In this document: one piece after another, positions 1 to 6,046 of the stretch
How the letters are laid out: each line of letters opens with the position of its first letter
How positions within the stretch are numbered: the first letter of the stretch is position 1
NCBI GenBank assembly: GCA_965370435.1
Contig: CBDUUP010000283.1
Span: 1 to 6,114, forward strand
Direction: 5' to 3'
Origin: CBDUUP01 sp965370435
GTDB taxonomy: Bacteria > Chloroflexota > Anaerolineae > Anaerolineales > UBA11579
Length of the DNA stretch: 6,114 nt
Notes under the pieces: model-generated
Databases searched by the model: none
What the model saw: only the letters and a program-made list of their open reading frames with translations
What the model was told of the DNA's origin: nothing
Position numbers and translations under genes: made by a program

Positions 1-566
1 ACCACATGGGTGGGAATCTGCGGATCAGGGTGTTCAAGAAATCTATTAATAAATCCCACGGGAAAAGTAATAAAAGCTTCCGTTCTACGATGGCTGAGCA
101 ATCTGTGTATTAGCGACATAGGAACGCCGGAAAAACCAAATGGATCAATAAACGCAAAAGTAGGTGCTATTTGGTGCCCTTCTCTCTCCAAACCATCAAG
201 AATATTTGTAAGCTCCGTTTGGAAATTACCATGATTTGCACGTATCATAAAGTTTTCAGGAATTTCGCGCTGAGCAATAAGTTCCCTCAAATGTACAATC
301 CTATCTTCGTCCTCGTCAACAAACTGGAATACTAACTCACCTCCCATCTGTCTGCGATGGTTTAAAGCTACATCCAGAGCAATAACTGGCGATCCTGGTT
401 CTCCCCCTACATACTCACCAGGTCCTGAGAATCCATCAATATAAATTATACGACCGTGCCTACGGTTTAGAATAGGAAACCAGGCTCCAAGATATTTGCG
501 GAGTATTACATGTTTTGCTTGTGTATGAGGTTCAATTTGCCAGATGGTTTCTTTTGGAGTGGACAT
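1..566 (-). CDS. tcmP: Three-Cys-motif partner protein TcmP (3' end cut by window edge)
   Basis: Read by eye on the minus strand from ATG at 566: 188 codons open to the edge, so the C-terminal part is missing. The N-terminus has the family pattern: W9, then PHTQAKH at 13-19, ILRKYLGAWFPIL at 21-33, IIYIDGFSGPGEY at 40-52 and GSPVIAL at 58-64, followed by FVDEDEDR at 82-89 and FIDPFG at 139-144. TcmP proteins are known for pairing with a three-cysteine, Gp37/Gp68-like (DUF5131, radical-SAM-like) protein; their biochemical role is not established to my knowledge. The DGFSGPG and DPFG motifs resemble motifs I and IV of class I methyltransferases, which is my inference. The start is chosen because it fits the family; a TAA lies 20 codons upstream in frame, and only two TTG codons offer an earlier start. 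The Shine-Dalgarno is weak (AGAGAG/GGGA). The gene is much more AT-rich than its neighbours, which suggests horizontal acquisition. The partner gene is not in the window. Confidence 0.85.
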   Translation of the reverse strand, partial: MSTPKETIWQIEPHTQAKHVILRKYLGAWFPILNRRHGRIIYIDGFSGPGEYVGGEPGSPVIALDVALNHRRQMGGELVFQFVDEDEDRIVHLRELIAQREIPENFMIRANHGNFQTELTNILDGLEREGHQIAPTFAFIDPFGFSGVPMSLIHRLLSHRRTEAFITFPVGFINRFLEHPDPQIPTHV

Positions 567-709
567 TTCCCAACTCTCTTTTACTAATTTAGGGAAGCTA
601 ACAAGATGATACAACAATTAGTATAAAAACACAAGTGAGTTTAGCAATATTCAGATTCATCCCATGACAATATATTCACTTAGCTCCCGCCCCCCTCACC
701 CCACCGTCA
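567..709. other. Intergenic region with a sharp composition boundary
   Basis: This gap between the dehydrogenase and tcmP changes abruptly at about 682: the left side is AT-rich, the right side (683-706) is a C-rich run on the plus strand. I see no clear terminator hairpin after the dehydrogenase. The near-direct repeat CAATATTCA (645-653) and CAATATATTCA (668-678) is present, but I assign no function to it. If the dehydrogenase frame is restored (see that entry), its coding sequence extends to 696. Confidence 0.5.
620..647 (-). promoter_or_regulatory. Candidate sigma70-type promoter for tcmP
   Basis: On the minus strand, TTGCTA (647-642) and TATACT (625-620) are separated by 16 bases, in an AT-rich stretch (16 G/C of 60 at 601-660). 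Transcription would start near 613, giving a leader of about 47 bases before the tcmP ATG at 566. This would let tcmP be transcribed independently of the dehydrogenase upstream. Such matches occur by chance in AT-rich DNA, so this is a prediction only. Confidence 0.4.
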
Positions 710-1486
710 TCATCCAATAAGCGATCCTCGCGGCCAACCGGCGGGGCACGAAGCGGAGCAAAACGCGGAGAGAGCGGTCATCCAGTCGGAGGCTACACTT
801 GGCTTGCCTTTGAGCATGGCCTTGACTCCGCTCCGGGCGGCCTTGGCGCTGGGGATCATCGTCATCCGCTGGAAAAGAGTGAGTTCCTGCCCGGCGACCT
901 GGTGGAACTCGGATTTGGTGACCCCGGGGGATAACACCGTGCAGCTCACGTTGGTCTTCCGCAGCTCGAAGTTCAACGCCTCGCCGAAATCCAACACGAA
1001 CCGCTTGGACGCCGAATAAGTTGCATAGGTTGGCGAGGGCAGGTAGGCGCCAATTGAGGAAACCAAGAGGATATACCCATAATCGCGGGCCAGCATGTCC
1101 TGGATGAAGAGCTTGGTCAGGTGGGTGAGGGCGATGATGTCTATGTCGAGCATTTGTTTCTGCCGCGTCCAGGGGACCTCGGTAAATTCTCCGAAAATCC
1201 CAAACCCGGCGTTGTTGACCAGCACATCCACGGCTTTGCCCTGCGACTTGATCTCATCATACAGGCGTTGAGGCGCATCGGTCTCGGCCAGGTCTATGGG
1301 AATGACGGCCACCTCCACGCCATACTGCTTGGAGAGTTCCTCCTGGACTTCCCGCAATTTCTCCTCCCGCCGGGCGACCAGGATGAGGTTGCAGCCCCGC
1401 TGGGCCAGTTCCCTGGCGAAGTCCACCCCCATCCCGCTGGATGCGCCGGTGACGAGGGCAGTTTTGGCTTGTAAGGTTTTGGTCAT
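710..1486 (-). CDS. Short-chain dehydrogenase/reductase (SDR, DltE-like), C-terminus probably frameshifted
   Basis: A classical SDR, expected to be a cytoplasmic NAD(P)-dependent oxidoreductase; the substrate cannot be read from sequence. Visible motifs: cofactor-binding TGASSGMG at 13-20, basic VARR at 37-40 (NADPH preference is plausible), NNAG at 91-94, catalytic Ser144 with Tyr157 and Lys161 in YSASK, and SPG at 186-188. The usual catalytic Asn of helix 4 appears replaced by Asp116 (LDIDIIAL where DINxxAL is typical). The start at 1486 is supported by AAGGAG six bases upstream. As read, the protein is 258 residues with an atypical tail rich in Ser, Cys and Pro after about residue 237. Adding one base near 778 gives instead a tail containing LLRFVPRRLAARIA and a stop at 698-696 (263 residues), a much better match to the family. 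The gene lies 26 bases after the ABC exporter on the same strand, so it is probably co-transcribed. Confidence 0.9.
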   Translation of the reverse strand: MTKTLQAKTALVTGASSGMGVDFARELAQRGCNLILVARREEKLREVQEELSKQYGVEVAVIPIDLAETDAPQRLYDEIKSQGKAVDVLVNNAGFGIFGEFTEVPWTRQKQMLDIDIIALTHLTKLFIQDMLARDYGYILLVSSIGAYLPSPTYATYSASKRFVLDFGEALNFELRKTNVSCTVLSPGVTKSEFHQVAGQELTLFQRMTMIPSAKAARSGVKAMLKGKPSVASDWMTALSAFCSASCPAGWPRGSLIG

Positions 1487-1492
1487 GCTGTA

Positions 1493-1498
1493 CTCCTT
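1493..1498 (-). promoter_or_regulatory. Shine-Dalgarno site of the SDR gene
   Basis: AAGGAG on the minus strand, six bases before the ATG at 1486. It lies in the 26-base gap after the ABC exporter stop codon and fixes the SDR start. Confidence 0.8.
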
Positions 1499-1502
1499 GT
1501 CT

Positions 1503-1518
1503 GCTTACTGGCTTACTC
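1503..1518. repeat. Short tandem repeat GCTTACTG/GCTTACTC at the ABC-SDR junction
   Basis: Two adjacent 8-base units on the plus strand, identical at 7 of 8 positions. On the minus strand they read as AGTAAGC twice, and the first unit supplies the TAA stop codon of the ABC exporter (1515-1513). Only two units are present. I recall similar degenerate short-unit intergenic repeats from Chloroflexota genomes, but cannot verify this here. Confidence 0.5.
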
Positions 1519-3396
1519 CCTCCTGAACTGGGTCTTATATAGCTGAGCGTACAATCCGCCGCGGGCCATTAGTTCGTCGTGGTTGCCCTGCTCCACCAGT
1601 TGTCCTTGGTCCAGGACCAGGATCTGGTCGGCGGCCAGGATGGTGGAAAGCCGGTGGGCTATGACCAGGCTGGTGCGGCCTTCCAGCAGAGGTTCCAGCG
1701 CGGCCTGGATGAGAGCCTCGGAGGTGGAGTCGAGGTGGGAGGTGGCCTCGTCCAGGATGAGGACGCAGGGGTCTTTGAGAATCACCCGGGCGATGGCCAG
1801 GCGCTGCTTCTCCCCGCCGCTGAGGCGGTAGCCCCGCTCCCCAACCATGGTGTCATACCCCTCCGGCAGTGAAATAATGAAATCATGAATATTGGCGGCC
1901 CGGCAAGCTGATTCCAGATCGGCGGCGGTGGCCTCCGGGCGGGCATAAAGCAGGTTAGCGCGGATGGTATCGTGGAAGAGATAGGTCTCCTGGGTGACCA
2001 TCCCAATCTGGGCAGCCAGAGATTCCTGGGTAACGTCGCGGAGGTCGTAACCGTCCAGGGTGATGAGGCCCGCGGTGGGATCGTAGAGGCGGGGCAGCAG
2101 GTAGGTGATGGTGGTCTTCCCGGCTCCGCTCGGCCCCACCAGGGCAACCAATTGTCCCGGCTCGATGGATAAGGATACGTCCTGAATGGCGTAGCGGCGG
2201 GTGGCGATGAAGGTGGGGAGGTCAACCACATCCTCCTCATCAATCGCCGTTTTCCGGGCCTTCAGCGCCTCCCATTCCTCGTCCGAGGTGTAGGTGAAGG
2301 AGATATCCAGAAAACGGATGCGGCCATGAACTTGCTCCAGTTGGTGGGCGTCCGGTTTATCCTGGATCTCGATCTCCATGTCCATGTACTCGAAGACTCG
2401 CTCAAAGCTGACCATGGCGGTGGCGAATTGGACTTGAAGGTTAGAAAGCGCGGTGATGGGACCAAATATCTGCGCCACGTAAGAGACGAAAGCGACAATC
2501 GTGCCAATGGAGATGTCACCGTTGATGACGAAATGCCCGCCCAACCAATAAATGAGGGCGGTTCCCACGGCGGAGATGATGCTCAATCCCAGAAAGAACC
2601 AACCGCTGACCAGCGAACGGCGCACGCCGATGTCGGCCACGTTCCCAGCAGATTCTCGATATTTCTTGAGTTCCTGGCGTTGGCGGCCGAAGGTCTTCAT
2701 CAACAGCGCGCCGCTGATGCTCAGGGTCTCCCGGATGTGGCTGGTCATCTCGGCGTTATGTTCCATAGATTGGCGGCGAATCTCTCGCAGCGCCCGAGCC
2801 ACCCGTCGAGCGGGAAGGATAAAGAGCGGGAAGAGCGCCAGCGACAAGAGGGTCAATCGCCATTCAATCGAGATCATGATAGTGAGCGCGGCGACCAGGG
2901 TGACGATGTTGGTGACGATGGTGGGGATGGTGCCCACGATGGCGCTCTGCGCGCCGACCACGTCGCTGCTGAAGCGAGAGATGACCTCCCCGGCTTTGGT
3001 CTCGGTGAAAAAGCGCAGCGACATCCACTGCATGTGCTGGTACATCTGCCAGCGCAGATCTAAGATGATGCCCTCCCCAGTTCGGGAATTGAAATATCTT
3101 TGGGCCACGCCGAGCAGTCCGGTGGCGAACGGAATCGCCACAATGACCAAGGCCAGCACGTTCAGCCGGGAGGTGTCTCCGTTGGGGAGAACGTCGTCAA
3201 TCATCTCCCGGAAGATGAGGGGCGATATCAATCCCAGAATGGAGGTGATGATGATGATTACCAGGCTGAGCGCCAGGAATACCGAGTAGGGACGCGCATA
3301 CGCCAACACCCGGCGCAGCAGCGCCCGGTTAACTTTGGGTTTATCCTTCGAATCGTCGTAGCGGATATAACTCCACCAGCCAGCGCCATGAAACAT
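1513..3396 (-). CDS. ABC exporter half-transporter (membrane domain fused to ATPase domain)
   Basis: A 627-residue MsbA/MDR-like ABC exporter subunit, expected in the inner membrane as a dimer that uses ATP hydrolysis to export a substrate not identifiable here. Six hydrophobic segments lie at about 38-60, 78-98, 152-174, 178-196, 262-285 and 295-313. The ATPase domain is complete: A-loop Tyr369, Walker A GPSGAGKTT at 421-429, Q-loop Gln469, signature LSGGE at 525-529, Walker B CVLILDE at 544-550 with catalytic Glu550, D-loop SHLD at 553-556 and H-loop His581. All catalytic residues are present, so it should be active. An extra, mostly acidic stretch of about 30 residues (371-400) sits between the A-loop and the next strand (YAIQDVSL); I recall related actinobacterial and Chloroflexota transporters having an insertion at this spot. 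The start at 3396 is supported by AAAGGAG seven bases upstream. Only one half-transporter gene is visible, so it is either a homodimer or has a partner elsewhere. Confidence 0.95.
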   Translation of the reverse strand: MFHGAGWWSYIRYDDSKDKPKVNRALLRRVLAYARPYSVFLALSLVIIIITSILGLISPLIFREMIDDVLPNGDTSRLNVLALVIVAIPFATGLLGVAQRYFNSRTGEGIILDLRWQMYQHMQWMSLRFFTETKAGEVISRFSSDVVGAQSAIVGTIPTIVTNIVTLVAALTIMISIEWRLTLLSLALFPLFILPARRVARALREIRRQSMEHNAEMTSHIRETLSISGALLMKTFGRQRQELKKYRESAGNVADIGVRRSLVSGWFFLGLSIISAVGTALIYWLGGHFVINGDISIGTIVAFVSYVAQIFGPITALSNLQVQFATAMVSFERVFEYMDMEIEIQDKPDAHQLEQVHGRIRFLDISFTYTSDEEWEALKARKTAIDEEDVVDLPTFIATRRYAIQDVSLSIEPGQLVALVGPSGAGKTTITYLLPRLYDPTAGLITLDGYDLRDVTQESLAAQIGMVTQETYLFHDTIRANLLYARPEATAADLESACRAANIHDFIISLPEGYDTMVGERGYRLSGGEKQRLAIARVILKDPCVLILDEATSHLDSTSEALIQAALEPLLEGRTSLVIAHRLSTILAADQILVLDQGQLVEQGNHDELMARGGLYAQLYKTQFRRE

Positions 3397-3403
3397 ATTA
3401 AAA

Positions 3404-3410
3404 CTCCTTT
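3404..3410 (-). promoter_or_regulatory. Shine-Dalgarno site of the ABC exporter
   Basis: AAAGGAG on the minus strand, seven bases before the ATG at 3396. It is a near-ideal site and fixes this start over any downstream Met. Confidence 0.8.
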
Positions 3411-3493
3411 AGGGAGCTAGGATTTTAGCTATCGGTTAGTCGGGATTGAGCAGCTAAGAATTTATCTTGCAGACGATGATCTTGATTGCCTAA

Positions 3494-3519
3494 TAACTGG
3501 TTGCCTAGTCGCCCAGTTA
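3494..3519. repeat. Perfect 7-base inverted repeat, possible operator or leader hairpin
   Basis: TAACTGG (3494-3500) and CCAGTTA (3513-3519) are perfect complements separated by 12 bases. The half-site centres are 19 bases apart, close to two helical turns, as expected for a dimeric DNA-binding protein. If the TATAAT at 3537-3532 is the -10 of the exporter operon, the repeat would lie just after the transcription start, where a repressor or a leader hairpin could act. Function is inferred only from position and symmetry. Confidence 0.4.
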
Positions 3520-3531
3520 CATGTCTCCCTG

Positions 3532-3537
3532 ATTATA
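3532..3537 (-). promoter_or_regulatory. Candidate -10 box for the ABC-SDR operon
   Basis: TATAAT on the minus strand, a full consensus match. The expected -35 position about 17 bases upstream is GC-rich and shows no good match, so this would have to be an activator-dependent promoter or is a chance match. A start near 3525 would give a leader of roughly 130 bases. Confidence 0.25.
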
Positions 3538-3591
3538 TCCCACTCGCCGCCCGCCTACCACGGCAATATCTCCTCTGCCAGTCGTAGAACT

Positions 3592-3637
3592 TCCCGGTGA
3601 CTCCATCCCACCCATGTAGATCTGCACTCAGCCGGGA
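3592..3637. repeat. Imperfect inverted repeat upstream of the MalT-like regulator
   Basis: TCCCGG-TGA (3592-3600) pairs with TCA-G-CCGGGA (3628-3637): nine base pairs with one bulged G and a 27-base spacer. It lies about 50-90 bases upstream of the candidate -10 of the regulator, a place where an activator might bind. The long spacer makes an RNA hairpin unlikely. This may be chance. Confidence 0.25.
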
Positions 3638-3680
3638 GGGGAAAAGAGAGCGGAATTTGAGGAACTTAAATTGTTGTTTG

Positions 3681-3689
3681 TGCTAAAAT
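3681..3689 (+). promoter_or_regulatory. Candidate extended -10 promoter of the MalT-like regulator
   Basis: TGCTAAAAT at 3681-3689 has the TGn extension directly before a -10-like TAAAAT, in an AT-rich patch. No good -35 is seen at the standard distance, which extended -10 promoters can tolerate. Transcription would start near 3696, about 38 bases before the ATG at 3734. Confidence 0.4.
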
Positions 3690-3719
3690 CTTGGCAGCCA
3701 AACGAAGATTAGATTGGTC

Positions 3720-3725
3720 AAGGAG
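3720..3725 (+). promoter_or_regulatory. Shine-Dalgarno site of the MalT-like regulator
   Basis: AAGGAG eight bases before the ATG at 3734. This supports that start, which also gives the family-typical N-terminus (LKTKLYIPP). Confidence 0.8.
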
Positions 3726-3733
3726 CATCGCCT

Positions 3734-6046
3734 ATGTCCCAAACAGACCAATTCCTCAAAACCAAGCTTTACATCCCTCCGGTGCGGCCGGAGGTCGTCG
3801 CTCGCCCGCGGCTGAATGAACGCCTGCGCGCGGGGCTGGGGCGGAAGCTGATTCTCGTCTCCGCTCCGGCGGGTTATGGGAAAACCACGCTGGTGAGCGC
3901 GTGGGTCAAGGAGCAGGAGAGACCGGCTGCCTGGGTATCCCTGGATGAGGGGGATAATGACCTCGCCCGCTTCTTGATCTACTTCGTCGCCGCATTGCAG
4001 ACCCTTTCCCCAGATATTGGGGCCGGAGCGCTGGGGATGCTCCAATCCCCTCAGACCCCGCCAACCGAAACGGTCCTCATGATCCTCATCAATGAGATCG
4101 CGGTGCGCATGGAGGACTTCACCCTGGTATTGGACGATTACCACCTCATCGAAAACCAGGACATAGATGAAGCTGTTACCTTTTTGCTGGAGCACATGCC
4201 TCCCCAGATGATGATGGTCATCGCCAGCCGGATAGACCCGTCCATGCCGCTGTCCCGCCTGCGCGCCGGGGGTCAGATGACCGAGATACGCTCGGATGAC
4301 CTGCGCTTTTCGTTGGACGAGATCACCGCGTTCCTCAATGAGGGGATGGGGTTGGATCTCTCCGTGGATGATGTGGCCGCCCTAGGCGAACGCACCGAAG
4401 GCTGGATCGCCAGCCTTCAGCTAGCTGCCCTTTCCTTGCAGGGCCGCCAGGACAAGCATGAATTTGTGGAAGCGTTTTCGGGAAGCCATCACTATATCAT
4501 CGACTACCTGGTGGACGAGGTGATGTCCCGCTTGGAGGAGGAAACGCAGCGCTTTTTGCGCCGGACCTCGATCCTGGATCGTTTCAACGCTTCGCTTTGC
4601 GACGAAGTTTTCGGTATATCCAACAGCAAAGGAATCATCGCAGAGCTAGAAGAGACCAACCTTTTTTTGGTCCCTTTGGACGATAAGCGCCTTTGGTATC
4701 GTTACCATCACCTTTTCGCTGATTTCCTCAACCAACGCCTGCGGGAAAGAGAGCCGGGAAGTATCCCCCAACTGCACAGCCTCGCCTCCCGATGGTTTGA
4801 AAAGCAAAATTTTTTCATCGAAGCGGTCAACCATGCGTTGGATGGGGAAGACTATGAATTTGCCGCCCAGGTAATCGAAGACATCGGCCCGGATATGATG
4901 ATGCGGAGCGAATTCGACCAATTGGCCCGATGGATGGACGCAATGCCGCAAGAACTGGTGGAGAGCTGGCCCTGGCTTTGCATCATTCAGGCCTGGATGC
5001 ACGACCGGTGGGCGAAATTAGACACTGGGGAACAATATTTGCAGCACGCTGAAGCGGCCTTGGAAAGCGGCGCCGCTTCACCCTCGGAGGAAGCGGAAAA
5101 AATCATTCGCGGACAGATTTCCGCCCTCAGGGCTTTGTTTACGCTCAAAACAGGGAAAATTCCTCAGTCCATAGAACATTCGAAACAAGCCCTTGCGTAT
5201 CTTCCGGAGGATTACTTCAATCGCGGGGTGGCTAATTATTCTCTGGGGTGGGCGAAACTAGCCCAAGGCGATCTATCCGGCGCGATCCAGGCATTTGATG
5301 AAGGCCGCAGAGCCAGCCTGGCCGCTGGAAACCGGATCCTGGCCCAGGTCATTATTATGGACATCGGAAAAACTCAAGCCCTCCAGGGCAAACTTCACCA
5401 GGCGGCAGAAACCCTGGATGAAGCCATCCAATTCAAATACGAAAAGAGTGAAGTGAAAATCCCTTATGCGAGTTCCGCAAGCGTCAGCCTGGGGGATATT
5501 CTAAGGGAATGGGATGATTTGGACGCTGCCATGAGCCGCCTGCAAGAAAGTATTGAGATCAGCGCCGCATCCAAGGTAGTGGATGCTCTTACGCAAGGGT
5601 ACGCATCTATGGCTCTGGTGAATCTGGCCCAAGGCGACCTGGAAGCAGCCATTCAAGCCTGTAAAAAAGCAGAGAGAATGGTCAAAGATATTCCAGATTT
5701 GGAAACTGAAACCAAACATAAAACGCTGGACAGTCGGGTCAAGCTGCTTCTCGCCCAAAATAAATTGGCCGAAGCCGCCCGACTCGTGAAGGAAAGAGGG
5801 TTAAAGGCAGATGCAGAAATTAATTATTTTATTTCATTCGAGCATATTCTCCTGGCACGGGTATTATTTCACCTAGGGCGAGAGACTCCTGAATCACAGG
5901 AGCTATCCGATGCGGAGACCTTGTTGGCAAACATCCTAGAGGCGACCCGGCCAGTAGGATACGTCAGCCACGTCATTGAGGCCCTGACGCTCCAGGCCCT
6001 GGCTTTTGAAGTCAGTGAAAGTTTAATCAAGTGGCCTTGGCATTGA
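3734..6046 (+). CDS. MalT/LuxR-type STAND ATPase regulator, lacking the C-terminal helix-turn-helix
   Basis: A 770-residue cytoplasmic signal-sensing ATPase of the large MalT-like LuxR regulator group. The N-terminus LKTKLYIPP (8-16), Walker A APAGYGKTT (44-52), Walker B LVLDDYHLI (131-139) and the family stretches SRIDP (165-169), RLRAGGQMTEIR (175-186), DLRFS (189-193), TEGWIASLQLAALSL (221-235), RRTSILDRF (276-284) and YRYHHLFADFL (322-332) are all present. From about 340 to 760 the protein is helical, with TPR-like units such as LAQGDLSGAIQAF (509-521) and LAQGDLEAAIQAC (631-643), the likely ligand-sensing part. Members are usually about 850-920 residues and end in a LuxR DNA-binding domain after this region; here the protein stops at SESLIKWPWH. 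In the +2 frame from 6019 the reading KFNQVALALT looks like the expected continuation, so a one-base deletion near 6017 is likely. It is divergent from the exporter operon and may regulate it. As written it could not bind DNA through the usual domain. Confidence 0.9.
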   Translation: MSQTDQFLKTKLYIPPVRPEVVARPRLNERLRAGLGRKLILVSAPAGYGKTTLVSAWVKEQERPAAWVSLDEGDNDLARFLIYFVAALQTLSPDIGAGALGMLQSPQTPPTETVLMILINEIAVRMEDFTLVLDDYHLIENQDIDEAVTFLLEHMPPQMMMVIASRIDPSMPLSRLRAGGQMTEIRSDDLRFSLDEITAFLNEGMGLDLSVDDVAALGERTEGWIASLQLAALSLQGRQDKHEFVEAFSGSHHYIIDYLVDEVMSRLEEETQRFLRRTSILDRFNASLCDEVFGISNSKGIIAELEETNLFLVPLDDKRLWYRYHHLFADFLNQRLREREPGSIPQLHSLASRWFEKQNFFIEAVNHALDGEDYEFAAQVIEDIGPDMMMRSEFDQLARWMDAMPQELVESWPWLCIIQAWMHDRWAKLDTGEQYLQHAEAALESGAASPSEEAEKIIRGQISALRALFTLKTGKIPQSIEHSKQALAYLPEDYFNRGVANYSLGWAKLAQGDLSGAIQAFDEGRRASLAAGNRILAQVIIMDIGKTQALQGKLHQAAETLDEAIQFKYEKSEVKIPYASSASVSLGDILREWDDLDAAMSRLQESIEISAASKVVDALTQGYASMALVNLAQGDLEAAIQACKKAERMVKDIPDLETETKHKTLDSRVKLLLAQNKLAEAARLVKERGLKADAEINYFISFEHILLARVLFHLGRETPESQELSDAETLLANILEATRPVGYVSHVIEALTLQALAFEVSESLIKWPWH

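Larger units (their letters stand above)
3397..3733. other. Divergent intergenic region between the ABC exporter and the MalT-like regulator
   Basis: These 337 bases hold no convincing gene. They contain the Shine-Dalgarno sites of both flanking genes, a candidate -10 for each direction and two inverted repeats, listed separately. The layout, a large regulator divergent from an exporter operon, is one in which shared control sites are common. The hexamer TAGTCG occurs at 3437-3442 and 3506-3511. Confidence 0.7.

Noticed and set aside
10..234. Plus-strand open frame of 74 codons
   Set aside because: It lies antisense inside the tcmP coding region, which has clear family motifs; it has no Shine-Dalgarno site and an implausible composition.
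1782..2243. Minus-strand open frame of 153 codons within the exporter gene
   Set aside because: It is an out-of-frame reading of the ATPase domain, very rich in Pro, Ser and Arg, and the exporter frame is intact throughout.
2326..3289. Two long plus-strand open frames of 245 codons each
   Set aside because: Both are antisense to the well-conserved ABC exporter and are rich in residues typical of shadow frames (His, Arg, Asp, Ser). They have no recognisable domain.
3411..3431. Near-palindrome AGCTAGGATTTTAGCT between the exporter start and its promoter
   Set aside because: The match is short and AT-rich, with mismatches; it is too weak to call a site next to the better 3494-3519 repeat.
3683..4195. 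Minus-strand open frame of 170 codons overlapping the start of the regulator
   Set aside because: It is antisense to the conserved Walker A and B region of the regulator and has no recognisable domain.
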